From the NCBI GenBank assembly GCA_029319145.1, contig CP119753.1:1488001-1552000 (forward strand): a DNA stretch of 64,000 nucleotides, read 5' to 3'. Positions within the stretch are counted from its first letter, which is position 1. Every line of letters starts with the position of its first letter. Made by a program: the position numbers and the translations under genes. Positions 18,020 to 26,277 of this stretch are shown here, in pieces. The stretch comes from Microbacter sp. GSS18. Lineage in GTDB: Bacteria; Actinomycetota; Actinomycetes; Actinomycetales; Microbacteriaceae. The notes beneath the pieces are model-generated. The model was not told where the DNA came from and made no database searches. It saw nothing but the letters and a program-made list of their open reading frames with translations.

Positions 18020-18326
18020 GCAGGGAACTCTAGCGCGCAGCAGGAAGCCGCCCTCTTGGGCAACGTCGACCTCGTCCACCGCGCGTGCACGAACTCCAGA
18101 CGATTTCGCGGGAGCCGCAAGCGACTCTCCATTCCCGTTCAGTGCCCGCTTGCGGACACAGCGACCTTCGCGTCCGGGCTTGGGCAACTCGCCCCCCGGT
18201 AGCAGGATCCCACGCACCGGGCGTGCGGTGGCGTCGGGAGAGCTCGGTACTGTCGTTGCTGCCGGCAAGGCCAGCTCTGCCGCTGCGGGCCGGCCTCAGC
18301 GAAATGCGACCAGAACGGAGCTCCAC
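18020..18326. other. intergenic region between divergent genes
   Basis: A 307-bp gap between the single-pass membrane protein (minus) and the ApeA-like gene (plus). A TACTGT at about 18249-18254 could be a -10 box for the plus-strand gene. Nothing else convincing is visible; open frames across it look like shadows. Confidence 0.4.
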
Positions 18327-19802
18327 GTGAGCGCGGTACAACTCGACTTCGGTGACAGCCTCGCAGGCCTCCTCGTTGACGGCGTCGAAGCTACCCCCTA
18401 TGTCGGAGCGACACTTCGCCTCAGCGACACCGGCGTCGAGGTGGAAGTTCCCTACCTCCCCGGATTCGCGGTCGATCAGTTCGCGCACGTCGATGACTGG
18501 TTTCGGCGGATGAGACCCCAGGAGAACCTGCTATTGCGTACCCGAGAGGGCAACGTCATGCTCTACGGGTGCCGCTGGTCGGGGCATTCGGCGGCGGCGG
18601 GCTCGCGGATTGGCAGTGGACGGATCGCGCCGCAGGAGACTCTCCTCTTCGAACGCGATGGTTCTCTGTCCGATCCGCTGAGGGTCAAGACTTGCCGGAG
18701 TCGGATGGATGGCCTGAATCGGTGGTCGAGGCTCAGTGCGGTCGAGTCCGAGTCGCGTCGGGACGACACCGGGCGCTCCACCGGCGTCGAGATCACCGTT
18801 GCGAGTCCCGCGCCCGTCGAGTGGGCTCAAGGGGAGGCGAGGATGCGTATTCGCACGACGTGGACGTCAAGCGAAACCGGCGATGGCTACGAGCGATCCC
18901 ATGTCGTCGCGAACAACGTCGTGGTCGAGTCCGAGTGGTCAGAGGCTCGTCCATTCTTCGACCACCTCGTCGAGCAGCGAAAGGTCGCGCACCTTCTGGT
19001 CTTCTTGTTTGGGACGGCGCTATCGGTTCGCGAGCATCGGGTGCAGGACGAGTCGATTCCGGCACGCCTGATGGGTGGCGAGGTCTATGACTATCCGTTC
19101 GTCGAGTTGATTAGCGCCCGCACCGTGCGCGAAAGAGCGCAAGCGATCCCGACCGACGCGAAGCTCGGACGACCACTGCTAGTGCTGCAAGAGGTCGGCG
19201 CTGAGGGGCTCACGCGATGGGCCGAGGGGTACGACCAGTGGGGTCGCTTCATCCTGCCGGCCGTCGCGGTGGTCGGACGGCGTCAGCGTTTCACGGAGGA
19301 CGTTGTCATGTCGACCTCGATGGCACTCGAGGCGGCAGGCCAGCTGATCGGCCAGCGTCCGGGCGAGGAGGCCACCTATGACCGTGGACGGAGGCGCGCA
19401 ACGATGGCAACCTACGTGTACCGCTCTCTCGACCTACTCGGCGTGCAGTGGGGCGAGTACATCCACAGTCAGGTGGGACTTGCTCGCGCCATCTCAAACA
19501 ACTACAAACGGGTCAAGCACGCTGACAACGGCGCGTTCCCGGATCACGTTGAGACCTATCTCGTCGGCGTCGTCAATGAACTCGTGGTGCGGCTCATCGC
19601 CGCCAACCTGACAGGCTCGGCTGACGAGCTCCTCGCCAGGTATCGGGCGGGCTCGGAGCTGTGGACCGTGCAACAGCAGTTCGAAGCCAACCAAATGCGT
19701 ATCGCCGACGACGAAGGGGCTTGGATGTCCACGGCCGTGGACGAGCCCAGGGACCCGACCTATCACGCCGCCGACGGTTCTCCCCCGAGTTCCAGCTCGT
19801 AG
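18327..19802 (+). CDS. ApeA-like (HEPN-related) candidate anti-phage protein
   Basis: A 491-residue protein whose layout resembles ApeA: a beta-rich N-terminal domain of about 170 residues (SAVQLDFGDSLAGLLVDG), a middle region with KVAHLLVFLFGTALSVREHR, and a helical C-terminal region (MALEAAGQLIGQRPGEEATY; ISNNYKRVKHADNG). ApeA proteins are HEPN-domain anti-phage effectors. The C-terminal part lacks a clear Rx4-6H motif; only RVKH is present, so activity is uncertain. I chose the GTG at 18327, preceded by ACGGAG. Its 3' end overlaps the next, convergent gene by 40 bp. Confidence 0.55.
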   Translation: MSAVQLDFGDSLAGLLVDGVEATPYVGATLRLSDTGVEVEVPYLPGFAVDQFAHVDDWFRRMRPQENLLLRTREGNVMLYGCRWSGHSAAAGSRIGSGRIAPQETLLFERDGSLSDPLRVKTCRSRMDGLNRWSRLSAVESESRRDDTGRSTGVEITVASPAPVEWAQGEARMRIRTTWTSSETGDGYERSHVVANNVVVESEWSEARPFFDHLVEQRKVAHLLVFLFGTALSVREHRVQDESIPARLMGGEVYDYPFVELISARTVRERAQAIPTDAKLGRPLLVLQEVGAEGLTRWAEGYDQWGRFILPAVAVVGRRQRFTEDVVMSTSMALEAAGQLIGQRPGEEATYDRGRRRATMATYVYRSLDLLGVQWGEYIHSQVGLARAISNNYKRVKHADNGAFPDHVETYLVGVVNELVVRLIAANLTGSADELLARYRAGSELWTVQQQFEANQMRIADDEGAWMSTAVDEPRDPTYHAADGSPPSSSS

Positions 19803-20854
19803 ACCGTACGCAGCAGCGAGCTCATCAGCATGATAGTGACGACGCAGTTGCGTGCGCTCACCTGGTCTGGGCCTAGCTTGTGGGACACGACGTGCCGCGT
19901 GATGTGCGTCGGCCGGGGTTTGCCGGACTTTTCGTTCCAATCGTCGTAGAAGCGCACGAGGGGCGCCCGGGTCGCCTGCTCCATGAGTCGTCCCGGCCCG
20001 TCCGTCGCCTTCAGCGAGTGGTGGCGCGCGGCCTTCTGCTGGTCGGAAGCCCAGCGCAGCGCCTCGACGACACCATGCACGACGGCAACTGCGCTTATCG
20101 CAGCGATTTCCCAATGACCTTCACGGCACCCCATCAGCACCTTCCGGGCGATGGGTAGTGTCGGCGCGTCCGCGCCCTCTTTTACGCGGGCGAGCACCGC
20201 CTCACAGTCGTCGAGGATCTCGTGGCGACGCTCGATCAGAATCAGCGAACGCTCATCGGGCGACGGCGCATCGAGGAGTGCCTCAAGAATCTCAGCCCTG
20301 GGTACCCACGCGACCGGGATGCCCTCACCATCCACGACCCCGATGACCTCGGTGATGCGATCTTCTATGGCGTCGGTCCAGTTGGCGGGCCGGTGAAGGT
20401 GGCGCAGCCACTCCTGCCACTTCTCGGTCTGCAGGGAATCAATCAGCGACTGGATCCCGCTCAGATCCGGCATCGGGATCGTCGCCGCCAGGGTGGCCGC
20501 AAGCTCCGCGAAAGTATCCGCTTGCGCTGCAGCGATCGACGCTGACAAGGACTGCACGGCTGACTGGAGCCGCGGAATCTCGGGCATCACGAAGCGCGGG
20601 AAAGTCGCAGCCGCAACAGTCGCCGACAACGCCGCCACCTGTTCCTGGGCGATGATCGGTGTCACGTTGATGGAGGCCAACTGCTTGATCCAGGCTGCGT
20701 TCTGCAAGCGCGCAGACTCCGAAATCGCGTTCAGCATCGGCTCAAGCGCCTTCTGGTTGAAGGCGGCCGCGCGCGTCAGCGCAACGTACGTCTCGGCGAG
20801 GCCGCTCCCCGACGGCTCGTCGTCCGGGACTTCTTCGACCACAATCGTGCCCAT
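19763..20854 (-). CDS. helical HEPN-like protein with R-H-x3-H motif, candidate abortive-infection protein
   Basis: A 363-residue protein. The N-terminal half is Ala-rich and helical (EQVAALSATVAAATFPRF; SASIAAAQADTFAELAATLA), possibly a coiled coil. The C-terminus carries THITRHVVSHKLGPDQVSARN followed by a hydrophobic helix, the R-H-x3-H form of the HEPN RNase motif that typically closes abortive-infection-like proteins. The family is not named here with confidence. The ATG at 20852-20854 lacks a strong Shine-Dalgarno. It is convergent with and overlaps the ApeA-like gene, so antisense effects are possible. Confidence 0.6.
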   Translation of the reverse strand: MGTIVVEEVPDDEPSGSGLAETYVALTRAAAFNQKALEPMLNAISESARLQNAAWIKQLASINVTPIIAQEQVAALSATVAAATFPRFVMPEIPRLQSAVQSLSASIAAAQADTFAELAATLAATIPMPDLSGIQSLIDSLQTEKWQEWLRHLHRPANWTDAIEDRITEVIGVVDGEGIPVAWVPRAEILEALLDAPSPDERSLILIERRHEILDDCEAVLARVKEGADAPTLPIARKVLMGCREGHWEIAAISAVAVVHGVVEALRWASDQQKAARHHSLKATDGPGRLMEQATRAPLVRFYDDWNEKSGKPRPTHITRHVVSHKLGPDQVSARNCVVTIMLMSSLLRTVYELELGGEPSAA

Positions 20855-21223
20855 TCACCGCGCCCTTCTGCTCTACGTCACCTCTCATTGGATCAGGTGC
20901 AACCGACATCGCGGGGTGTCAACTACGTCGCTCAGGGCACTCGAGGGTTTCCTGGCGTGTGAGTAGCGGAGCAACTAGCGCCAATCTCGACTCTCACAGG
21001 CGGCGCGGGGGCCCAATGCGGAGTGCCGGGCGCACAGTGGGGAACCCCTACCGGACGGCGCGTGACCCGCCCGCAACCCTCGCTTCTCGCGCATCGCCCG
21101 CAAGAGGATCCGGCCGAGCCCGCGGCGTCGCGGTTCGAAGAGTGCGAGCACGGCTACGATGGCGGCATGAGCAGTCGGCAACGCTAGCCCCATCCCGGGG
21201 CCGCGCCGATCGAAGGGACCATC
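20855..21223. other. intergenic region with a possible leaderless mini-ORF
   Basis: A 369-bp gap with no convincing gene. Near its end a TACGAT box (21155-21160) lies 6 nt before an ATG that opens a six-codon ORF (MSSRQR, 21167-21187), which ends 36 bp before the next small gene. Long open frames through this region have unnatural composition. Confidence 0.4.
21155..21160 (+). promoter_or_regulatory. -10 box (TACGAT) before the 59-residue protein gene
   Basis: TACGAT with 6 nt to a mini-ORF start at 21167. It would give either a leaderless leader peptide or a 57-nt leader for the gene at 21224. Confidence 0.4.
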
Positions 21224-21403
21224 ATGGGTCGCCTGCTCTGCAATACCCTCTTTCGCATGTTCGGGCATCGAATCTGCTGCGGACGCATCCCCGAATGGAC
21301 TGCGCACGTCGGCCAGCCGTGGCAGCCCATCGATGTCGCACCCCGGAACTTGTACAACCTGGTCTGGCGGGTCCAGACGTGGATGCGTACTCGCGTCGAT
21401 TGA
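21224..21403 (+). CDS. small hypothetical protein
   Basis: A 59-residue ORF starting MGRLLCNTLFRMFGH and ending WRVQTWMRTRVD, with GAAGGGACC just upstream of the ATG and a plausible promoter 64 bp upstream. It is basic and Trp-rich (HVGQPWQPIDVAPRNLYNLV) with no signal peptide. The evidence is the ribosome-binding site and natural-looking composition only; no family is recognised. Confidence 0.45.
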   Translation: MGRLLCNTLFRMFGHRICCGRIPEWTAHVGQPWQPIDVAPRNLYNLVWRVQTWMRTRVD

Positions 21404-21636
21404 CCTCAATCGGTCAACGAAGTGCACCGCCCGCCACGTCCCACCAGAGCGCACCGCCCAGATACGGATCGGCCTGCTCGCGCCTCCGGCGGGCCGGTTC
21501 GATGCCTATGGGTGAAGCTGCCGGCGTGCGCGCCGATTGGTTCGGGCCCGTAGTCGCGGTCTACCCGTCAGGACGAATGGCCCTGCCCGGTCGCGGCCGA
21601 CACAAGCAGTGTGGGCAACAAGGTTAGGAGGTGGAC

Positions 21637-22311
21637 ATGATCCAGTTGCGACCTGGCATGTGGAAGATGGAGTCCTCGAGTTCGTGGGGCTGCAACAGCT
21701 ATCTGATCGAGGAAGATGATCGCCTGTTCCTGATCGACCCCGGCGACGGGTTCCAGCTCAAGCGCATCGTTCGTGAACTCGAGGCGGCGGGACGCTCCGT
21801 CGACGAAGTCACCGACGTGCTGTTGACACACTACGACCAGGACCACAGCCGCTCGGCGGCGAAGTTCCGGCGTCGGACGGGCGCCGCGGTGTATCTGGGA
21901 GCGGCTGACGCGGAGATCCTGCGCAGCAGGACGGTGCCCGGGAGTTGGCAACGCCGCTTCATGATGCGGTTGTTGGGGTTGGCCGAGCTTCCGGAGAGTA
22001 CGGTCGAGTTGCGCGGGAAAGTCACGATCACGCCCACGCTGACCGCGTTGCCCAGCCCAGGACACACCCCCGGTCACTATGCGTTCGTCTGGCAGGACGT
22101 CGCGTTCATCGGTGACGCTGCGAACACCGACTCGGACGGTGAACTAGTTCCGTTCGATCGTGCGCTGATGACAGACCCGGCGGAAGGGGACCGGACCCGC
22201 GAGATGCTCGCCGCGCTACCCGTGCGTCTCTTCTGCAGCGGTCATGGTGAGAACGTGGAACGCCGCACCTCACGGGTGGTCGACTCCGGAGTCTCACCGA
22301 GAAAGCCGTAG
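21637..22311 (+). CDS. metallo-beta-lactamase-fold hydrolase
   Basis: A 224-residue MBL-fold protein. The zinc motif reads THYDQDH instead of THxHxDH, so the second His is Asp. The remaining ligands are present: PSPGHTPGHYAF, FIGDAAN and CSGHGE. Substrate is unknown; it is close to glyoxalase-II/MBL hydrolases that act on thioesters or lactones. AGGAGG at 21626-21631 fixes the ATG at 21637; a GTG at 21631 would overlap this site. It stands alone on the plus strand. Confidence 0.8.
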   Translation: MIQLRPGMWKMESSSSWGCNSYLIEEDDRLFLIDPGDGFQLKRIVRELEAAGRSVDEVTDVLLTHYDQDHSRSAAKFRRRTGAAVYLGAADAEILRSRTVPGSWQRRFMMRLLGLAELPESTVELRGKVTITPTLTALPSPGHTPGHYAFVWQDVAFIGDAANTDSDGELVPFDRALMTDPAEGDRTREMLAALPVRLFCSGHGENVERRTSRVVDSGVSPRKP

Positions 22312-22498
22312 CGCGAGGTGCGCCGCGCCGCGCGGAGCGGACTCGCACAACGCTCGTCTGCGGATCGCCGCTGCCGAGATCTGGCTTGTGTGCTGTCGAT
22401 TACGCGCGAAAGCCCGCGTCGCAGGATACTGATCAACACAGGGCTGGGGCCTCGTCGATCTTCGGTGCTGAACGCACCAACTTGCGAAGGATATTCAT

Positions 22499-23182
22499 AT
22501 GGCCGCAAGGCATCTCTTTGGTTTCGTAGCCGGCGCGGTTCTCGCGCTCGCGCTCAGCGGCTGCGGGGCGAGCGAGCCGTCGATAATGCCCGACGTGACC
22601 GGAAAGCAACTCGACGTCGCAAAGAGCGACGTTGAACGGGCTGGCCACGGCGGCGACATCGAGGTTGTCGGCGGTGGACTGTTCGGGGTGGTGAACGAGT
22701 CGAACTGGATGGTCTGCGAGCAGACCCCCGCCGCAGGGGCGGAGATCTCCAGCCCGCGTCTTGTGGTCGATCGCGAATGCGGCGCTGGGGGCGGAGCTAC
22801 GTCGGAACAGACAGCGTCGCCGGCGCCCGCTACGCCGTCACCTTCGGTGGACCCCATCGACACGACGCTCGCGGAGGTCCTCGACCGGATCAACGTCAAC
22901 GATCTGCCCGCGGGTGAGGTGTATCGATTCGACGCGGAGCTCATGGATCGATCGGAGTGGTTTGAGGGAGCGACGGGACACTACAGCGTGACAGTCAAGG
23001 TCCCTGGCAGCACCTTCGCCGACAACCAGGACTACTTCGTTCTCCTCGATGACGCGTCGCAGGCAGCGGACTGGGTTCCGGGTTCAGTCATGACGTTCGT
23101 CGTGGAGAACCTTGAGCTGGAGGTGAGCGGCGACACCGGATCCGGCTGGCTCAAGGTGCTATCCGCGGAACCCGCCAGCTAG
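22499..23182 (+). CDS. lipoprotein with a PASTA-like domain
   Basis: A 227-residue secreted lipoprotein with signal peptide and lipobox LALALSGC (Cys near residue 21). Residues about 28-90 form a PASTA-like repeat (MPDVTGKQLDVAKSDVERAG, then EQTPAAGAEI), a fold that in other proteins binds muropeptides. A Thr/Ser/Pro linker and a C-terminal beta-rich domain follow. GAAGGA precedes the ATG. Function is unknown; a cell-envelope role is likely. Confidence 0.75.
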   Translation: MAARHLFGFVAGAVLALALSGCGASEPSIMPDVTGKQLDVAKSDVERAGHGGDIEVVGGGLFGVVNESNWMVCEQTPAAGAEISSPRLVVDRECGAGGGATSEQTASPAPATPSPSVDPIDTTLAEVLDRINVNDLPAGEVYRFDAELMDRSEWFEGATGHYSVTVKVPGSTFADNQDYFVLLDDASQAADWVPGSVMTFVVENLELEVSGDTGSGWLKVLSAEPAS

Positions 23183-23392
23183 CCCGGAGCGCGGCCTCGA
23201 TCTCGGCCGGTCCGCCAGGGCCGTTCGCTATGGAGGGAACCCTCATCGCGCGGCCAGAGCCGCGTACTCAACCTGCCACTTCCGCGCGGTGCCCGTTTGT
23301 GGATCGTGCTCCCGCAGTAGCCTCGGCGCGTTGGGACCAACGTCCCTGATCCGCCATCGCTTCAAACGCCATCATGATCATGGAGGCGGATC

Positions 23393-23719
23393 ATGTCCCG
23401 CACGTTGAAGGAACGGATAGGGTCGCGCGACGGACTCATCGCGGCCTGGGTATGCACCGCCCTGGCCTGGGGCGGCGCTGTGGCGGTGAACGTGATCGCC
23501 AACGCTCGCGGCTTGGACCCGTTGGAGTCCACCCCGATCCTGGCCTGGCTGCTGATCGGGGTGGTGGCCGCGGCGGCGGTCGTGTTCGCGCTCAGGGCAC
23601 GCCGCTCCTACCCCAATATGATCGCGGCGGTCGTGCCGGTGGTCCTCGCCGGTCCGGTGGCCTTGATCGCCGGAGGCGGGGCGATGCTCTTGATCGGATA
23701 TGACATCTACGCACCGTAG
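23393..23719 (+). CDS. small membrane protein, tandem paralogue 1
   Basis: A 108-residue protein starting MSRTLKERIGSRDGLIAAWV, with three hydrophobic segments (AAWVCTALAWGGAVAVNV; AWLLIGVVAAAAVVFAL; MIAAVVPVVLAGPVALIAGG). GGAGG precedes the ATG. It is a clear paralogue of the next gene, 19 bp downstream, same length and topology. The basic amphipathic N-terminus before the first segment is conserved between them. Family not recognised. Confidence 0.65.
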   Translation: MSRTLKERIGSRDGLIAAWVCTALAWGGAVAVNVIANARGLDPLESTPILAWLLIGVVAAAAVVFALRARRSYPNMIAAVVPVVLAGPVALIAGGGAMLLIGYDIYAP

Positions 23720-23738
23720 ATGGGAGGGCAGGCTCATC

Positions 23739-24074
23739 ATGTCCCGCACAATGAAGGAGCGGATGCGGTCACGCGAGGGCATCATCGCGGCCTGGGTGCT
23801 CGTCGCCGTCGCATGGGGTGCTCTCGCGCTGATGTCGATGGCAGTGGGCTTCTCCAGCCTCTTCGGCACCGGCCTCCCCAACGTGTCGATACTGCAGTCG
23901 CTGCTGATCGGCGCGGTGGCCACGATGGCGATGGTCTTCGGCATCATCGCGCGCCACACCTACCCGGTCGCGGCGAGCATCCCGGCATTCCTCGCCGCCC
24001 CACTGGTCCTGATCTTCGGAGTCGGGGGGCTGATCGCAGTCTTCTGGCTGGTCTTCATGTCGCTGGCCGCGTAG
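23739..24074 (+). CDS. small membrane protein, tandem paralogue 2
   Basis: A 111-residue protein starting MSRTMKERMRSREGIIAAWV, collinear with the preceding gene and with the same three membrane segments and SYP/TYP motif before the third. GGGAGG lies upstream of the ATG at 23739; an ATG 39 bp earlier overlaps the end of paralogue 1 and is less likely. Probably arose by tandem duplication and is co-transcribed with paralogue 1. Confidence 0.65.
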   Translation: MSRTMKERMRSREGIIAAWVLVAVAWGALALMSMAVGFSSLFGTGLPNVSILQSLLIGAVATMAMVFGIIARHTYPVAASIPAFLAAPLVLIFGVGGLIAVFWLVFMSLAA

Positions 24075-24105
24075 ACGGAAGGGTTTGCGACGAAGGAGTC
24101 GGATC

Positions 24106-24170
24106 ATGTCATTCGGCGACTCCACGGAACGGTCGCGCGAAGACGCGCAGCCGGCCCTCGTCCGCCCGCT
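24106..24170 (+). pseudogene. possible third, degraded copy of the small membrane protein gene
   Basis: AAGGAG, GGATC and an ATG are followed by codons for MSFGDSTERSREDAQ, reminiscent of the MSRT-KER-SRDG start of the two preceding genes, including a shared GGAACGG and TCGCGCGA. The hydrophobic segments are not recognisable afterwards. I read it as a decayed third copy, with low confidence. Confidence 0.3.
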
Positions 24171-24347
24171 CGGGAGAGCGCCCTGCCACCAGGGCAGGTC
24201 AGGGTGTGTCGTTGGCCATCCAACCGGGTGGACAAGCGCGTGCTGCGTTGTCCTCGATGGCCGTCGCCCGAGAAGCTTGCGTATCGGTCGTGGCGCTTGC
24301 TCGAGATGCTCCCGGCGTGCCCAGGACGTCCAGCCGGTTGAAAGCTG

Positions 24348-24608
24348 TCACCTGTCGGTGAGTACGTGGCGGAGCCGTTCGAATTCCTCGACGTCGATCT
24401 CACCTCTCGCGAGGCGTTCACGGAGCAGCTGCGCCGCTGGGTCCGGCTCCGTCGACGCGCGTCCACCGATCATGCGTTTGAGCACGAGGAGTGCGAACGG
24501 GATCGCCGCCGCCCAGAACAGCAGGTACGCGGCCATCGACCACATGCCCGCGCGGACGGTGCGGTGCTCGGCGAGCATCCTCGCGGACGGGTCGTAGAAC
24601 GGATGCAT
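24348..24608 (-). CDS. single-pass membrane protein with SHOCT domain
   Basis: An 86-residue protein with one membrane segment (MAAYLLFWAAAIPFALLVL) and a C-terminal SHOCT motif (LLRERLARGEIDVEEFERLR). SHOCT domains are short oligomerisation modules common in actinobacterial membrane proteins. GAGGAGGGG precedes the ATG at 24606-24608. It begins 11 bp after the radical SAM gene and is probably co-transcribed with it. Confidence 0.75.
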   Translation of the reverse strand: MHPFYDPSARMLAEHRTVRAGMWSMAAYLLFWAAAIPFALLVLKRMIGGRASTEPDPAAQLLRERLARGEIDVEEFERLRHVLTDR

Positions 24609-24619
24609 CCTGCCCCTCC

Positions 24620-25999
24620 TCATCTCGCGGCCGGTTCCGGGACGACGCTGCCGACCGGACGTTCGAACGCCCGGCGCGACATGCGCCACACCGGTCCGCT
24701 GCGCGCGCTTTCGGTGCGCGCCCAGAAGTCGTCGTCCGAGGGCACGTCCGGGGTCAGGTCGGCAGCCTCGTCGAGGTGCTCTCGGAGCATCTCGCCCCAC
24801 AGCGGCTCGATCAGCGCGTAGGTGACGGCGCGCTCGAGGTCGTGGTACGCGTTGAACCCGCGCGGCGTCAGTCGCAGGCTCGCGCCCTCTCGGCGCATGA
24901 GGCCGACCCAGCGCGCTGGCTCGAGCATCGTTCTCGCCGCCGTCCGGACGACCCGCCCGTGGTCCTCGCCGAGCCGATCCAGGTTCACCCCTCCGGCGTA
25001 GGCCTGCCAGAACGCGTCGTATGCGGCGCCTGCCCATCTGCCCAGATGCAGCCGCCGCGCGACGGGCACCTGACCCTGCTCGACCGCGGTCGAGTACGTC
25101 GCGACCCCGAAGTGATCGACGAGGAAGTCCTCGCCCAGCACCGACGAGGCCCCTGCTCCCATTCCGATGAAGCGACGGCGGGTGATCGAGGTGTACGGCG
25201 GCGCCCCGCTACGCGCGAACGACCACACCGACGCCCGCTCGTACCCCATCCTCTCCGCAAGCTCGCCGACCTCGGCCAGCACCGCGTGCTCACGCCGCCG
25301 CTGGTGGGCGGCGCGACCGAAGGGCGCGTAGCCGAAGCGCATCAGCGGGTAGGTGGAGACCTGGTCGACTCCGGCGTCGAAGCACGCCTCGACGTCTGCG
25401 AGAAAGCTGCCTGCCGGTGTGCCGGACTCGGCCCCTTCGAAGGCGACGTCGACGATCAGGTCCACGTCGACGGTGTCGAACCGGCCGACCGCTGCCGCGA
25501 CCGCGGACCGCGCCGCGGCCGCGTCGTGAGGTCGGCCCAGGCGCCGCAGGACCGGGTCATGGAAAGACTGGGCGCCGATGCTCACCGCCGTCACCCCCAT
25601 GCCAGCCAGCCGATCGAAGACCCGCGGCGTTCCGTGCGTCGGCAGCACCTCGATCGCGACGGCGCCCGTGGTGGGCACCAGTGCGAGCACGTCCTGCAGG
25701 CGATCCAGGTACAGGGTTGGGGTGCCCCCGCCTACGTAGACCGACGTGAACGGGACGCCGAAACGCGCCTGATGGGCGTCACGCAACGCGACGACCTCGC
25801 GTTCCAGGGCGCGGAAGTAGCGGCTGGCGAGATCCTCGTCCGCCCGAACCTTGTTGTACGGGCAGAACGGGCAGATCCAGGAGCAGAACGGAACGTGCAG
25901 ATACGCCCCCGCCGGCCCGTCCAGCAACCCGATGACCTCGTCCGCCCCACGCAGCCGCTGCAGGTCCTGCCCAGCGGCCTGTGGCGTGTCGGTCTTCAT
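24620..25999 (-). CDS. HemN/HemW-like radical SAM protein
   Basis: A 459-residue radical SAM protein with the 4Fe-4S motif CSWICPFCPY (CxxxCxxC) at about residues 39-48, GGGTP near residue 93 and the HemN-like body (IGAQSFHDPVLRRLGRPHD). It belongs to the coproporphyrinogen dehydrogenase-like superfamily, which includes HemW (haem chaperone) and HutW/ChuW-type haem-degrading enzymes. The leading YLHVPFC block supports this. Which activity it has cannot be told: no haem transport genes are adjacent, and the C-terminal part is divergent from HemN. It is followed by the SHOCT protein gene. Confidence 0.75.
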   Translation of the reverse strand: MKTDTPQAAGQDLQRLRGADEVIGLLDGPAGAYLHVPFCSWICPFCPYNKVRADEDLASRYFRALEREVVALRDAHQARFGVPFTSVYVGGGTPTLYLDRLQDVLALVPTTGAVAIEVLPTHGTPRVFDRLAGMGVTAVSIGAQSFHDPVLRRLGRPHDAAAARSAVAAAVGRFDTVDVDLIVDVAFEGAESGTPAGSFLADVEACFDAGVDQVSTYPLMRFGYAPFGRAAHQRRREHAVLAEVGELAERMGYERASVWSFARSGAPPYTSITRRRFIGMGAGASSVLGEDFLVDHFGVATYSTAVEQGQVPVARRLHLGRWAGAAYDAFWQAYAGGVNLDRLGEDHGRVVRTAARTMLEPARWVGLMRREGASLRLTPRGFNAYHDLERAVTYALIEPLWGEMLREHLDEAADLTPDVPSDDDFWARTESARSGPVWRMSRRAFERPVGSVVPEPAAR

Positions 26000-26141
26000 G
26001 GTGACCCTCCCTCGATCGGGAAGCCGGCACGCCGCCGAACGCCGTCGTCGTCGTTGCTCCGGACACCCCCAGGATGCCCCGCCGTACGCTCATCGCAACA
26101 GGACCATCGGCCCGTCGTGCTCGACCCGTCGCCCGGACCCG

Positions 26142-26213
26142 ACCGCGCGGAAGGATCGCGTATCGTTCGTGGAGCTGTTGTTCGACCTGGTCTTCGGCTT
26201 CGCTTTGGCCCGG
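26142..26213 (+). pseudogene. remnant of a low-temperature-requirement protein A (LtrA) gene
   Basis: In one plus-strand frame the translation RKDRVSFVELLFDLVFGFAL matches the conserved LtrA N-terminus (ELFFDLVFVFA). No start codon fits and the hydrophobic body does not follow, so only this short piece remains between the radical SAM gene and the AraC regulator gene. The surrounding 26000-26277 gap holds nothing else that I recognise. Confidence 0.5.
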
Positions 26214-26277
26214 GCCGGCCCGGCAGCGAGGAACCCGTCGCCTGGTCCGGGGCGCTGGGGACGCGCGAGGTTCGCGG

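Noticed and set aside
20959..21627. A 222-codon plus-strand frame
   Set aside because: Low-complexity Arg/Ser/Pro composition without a family; the small ORF at 21224 in another frame is the better gene.
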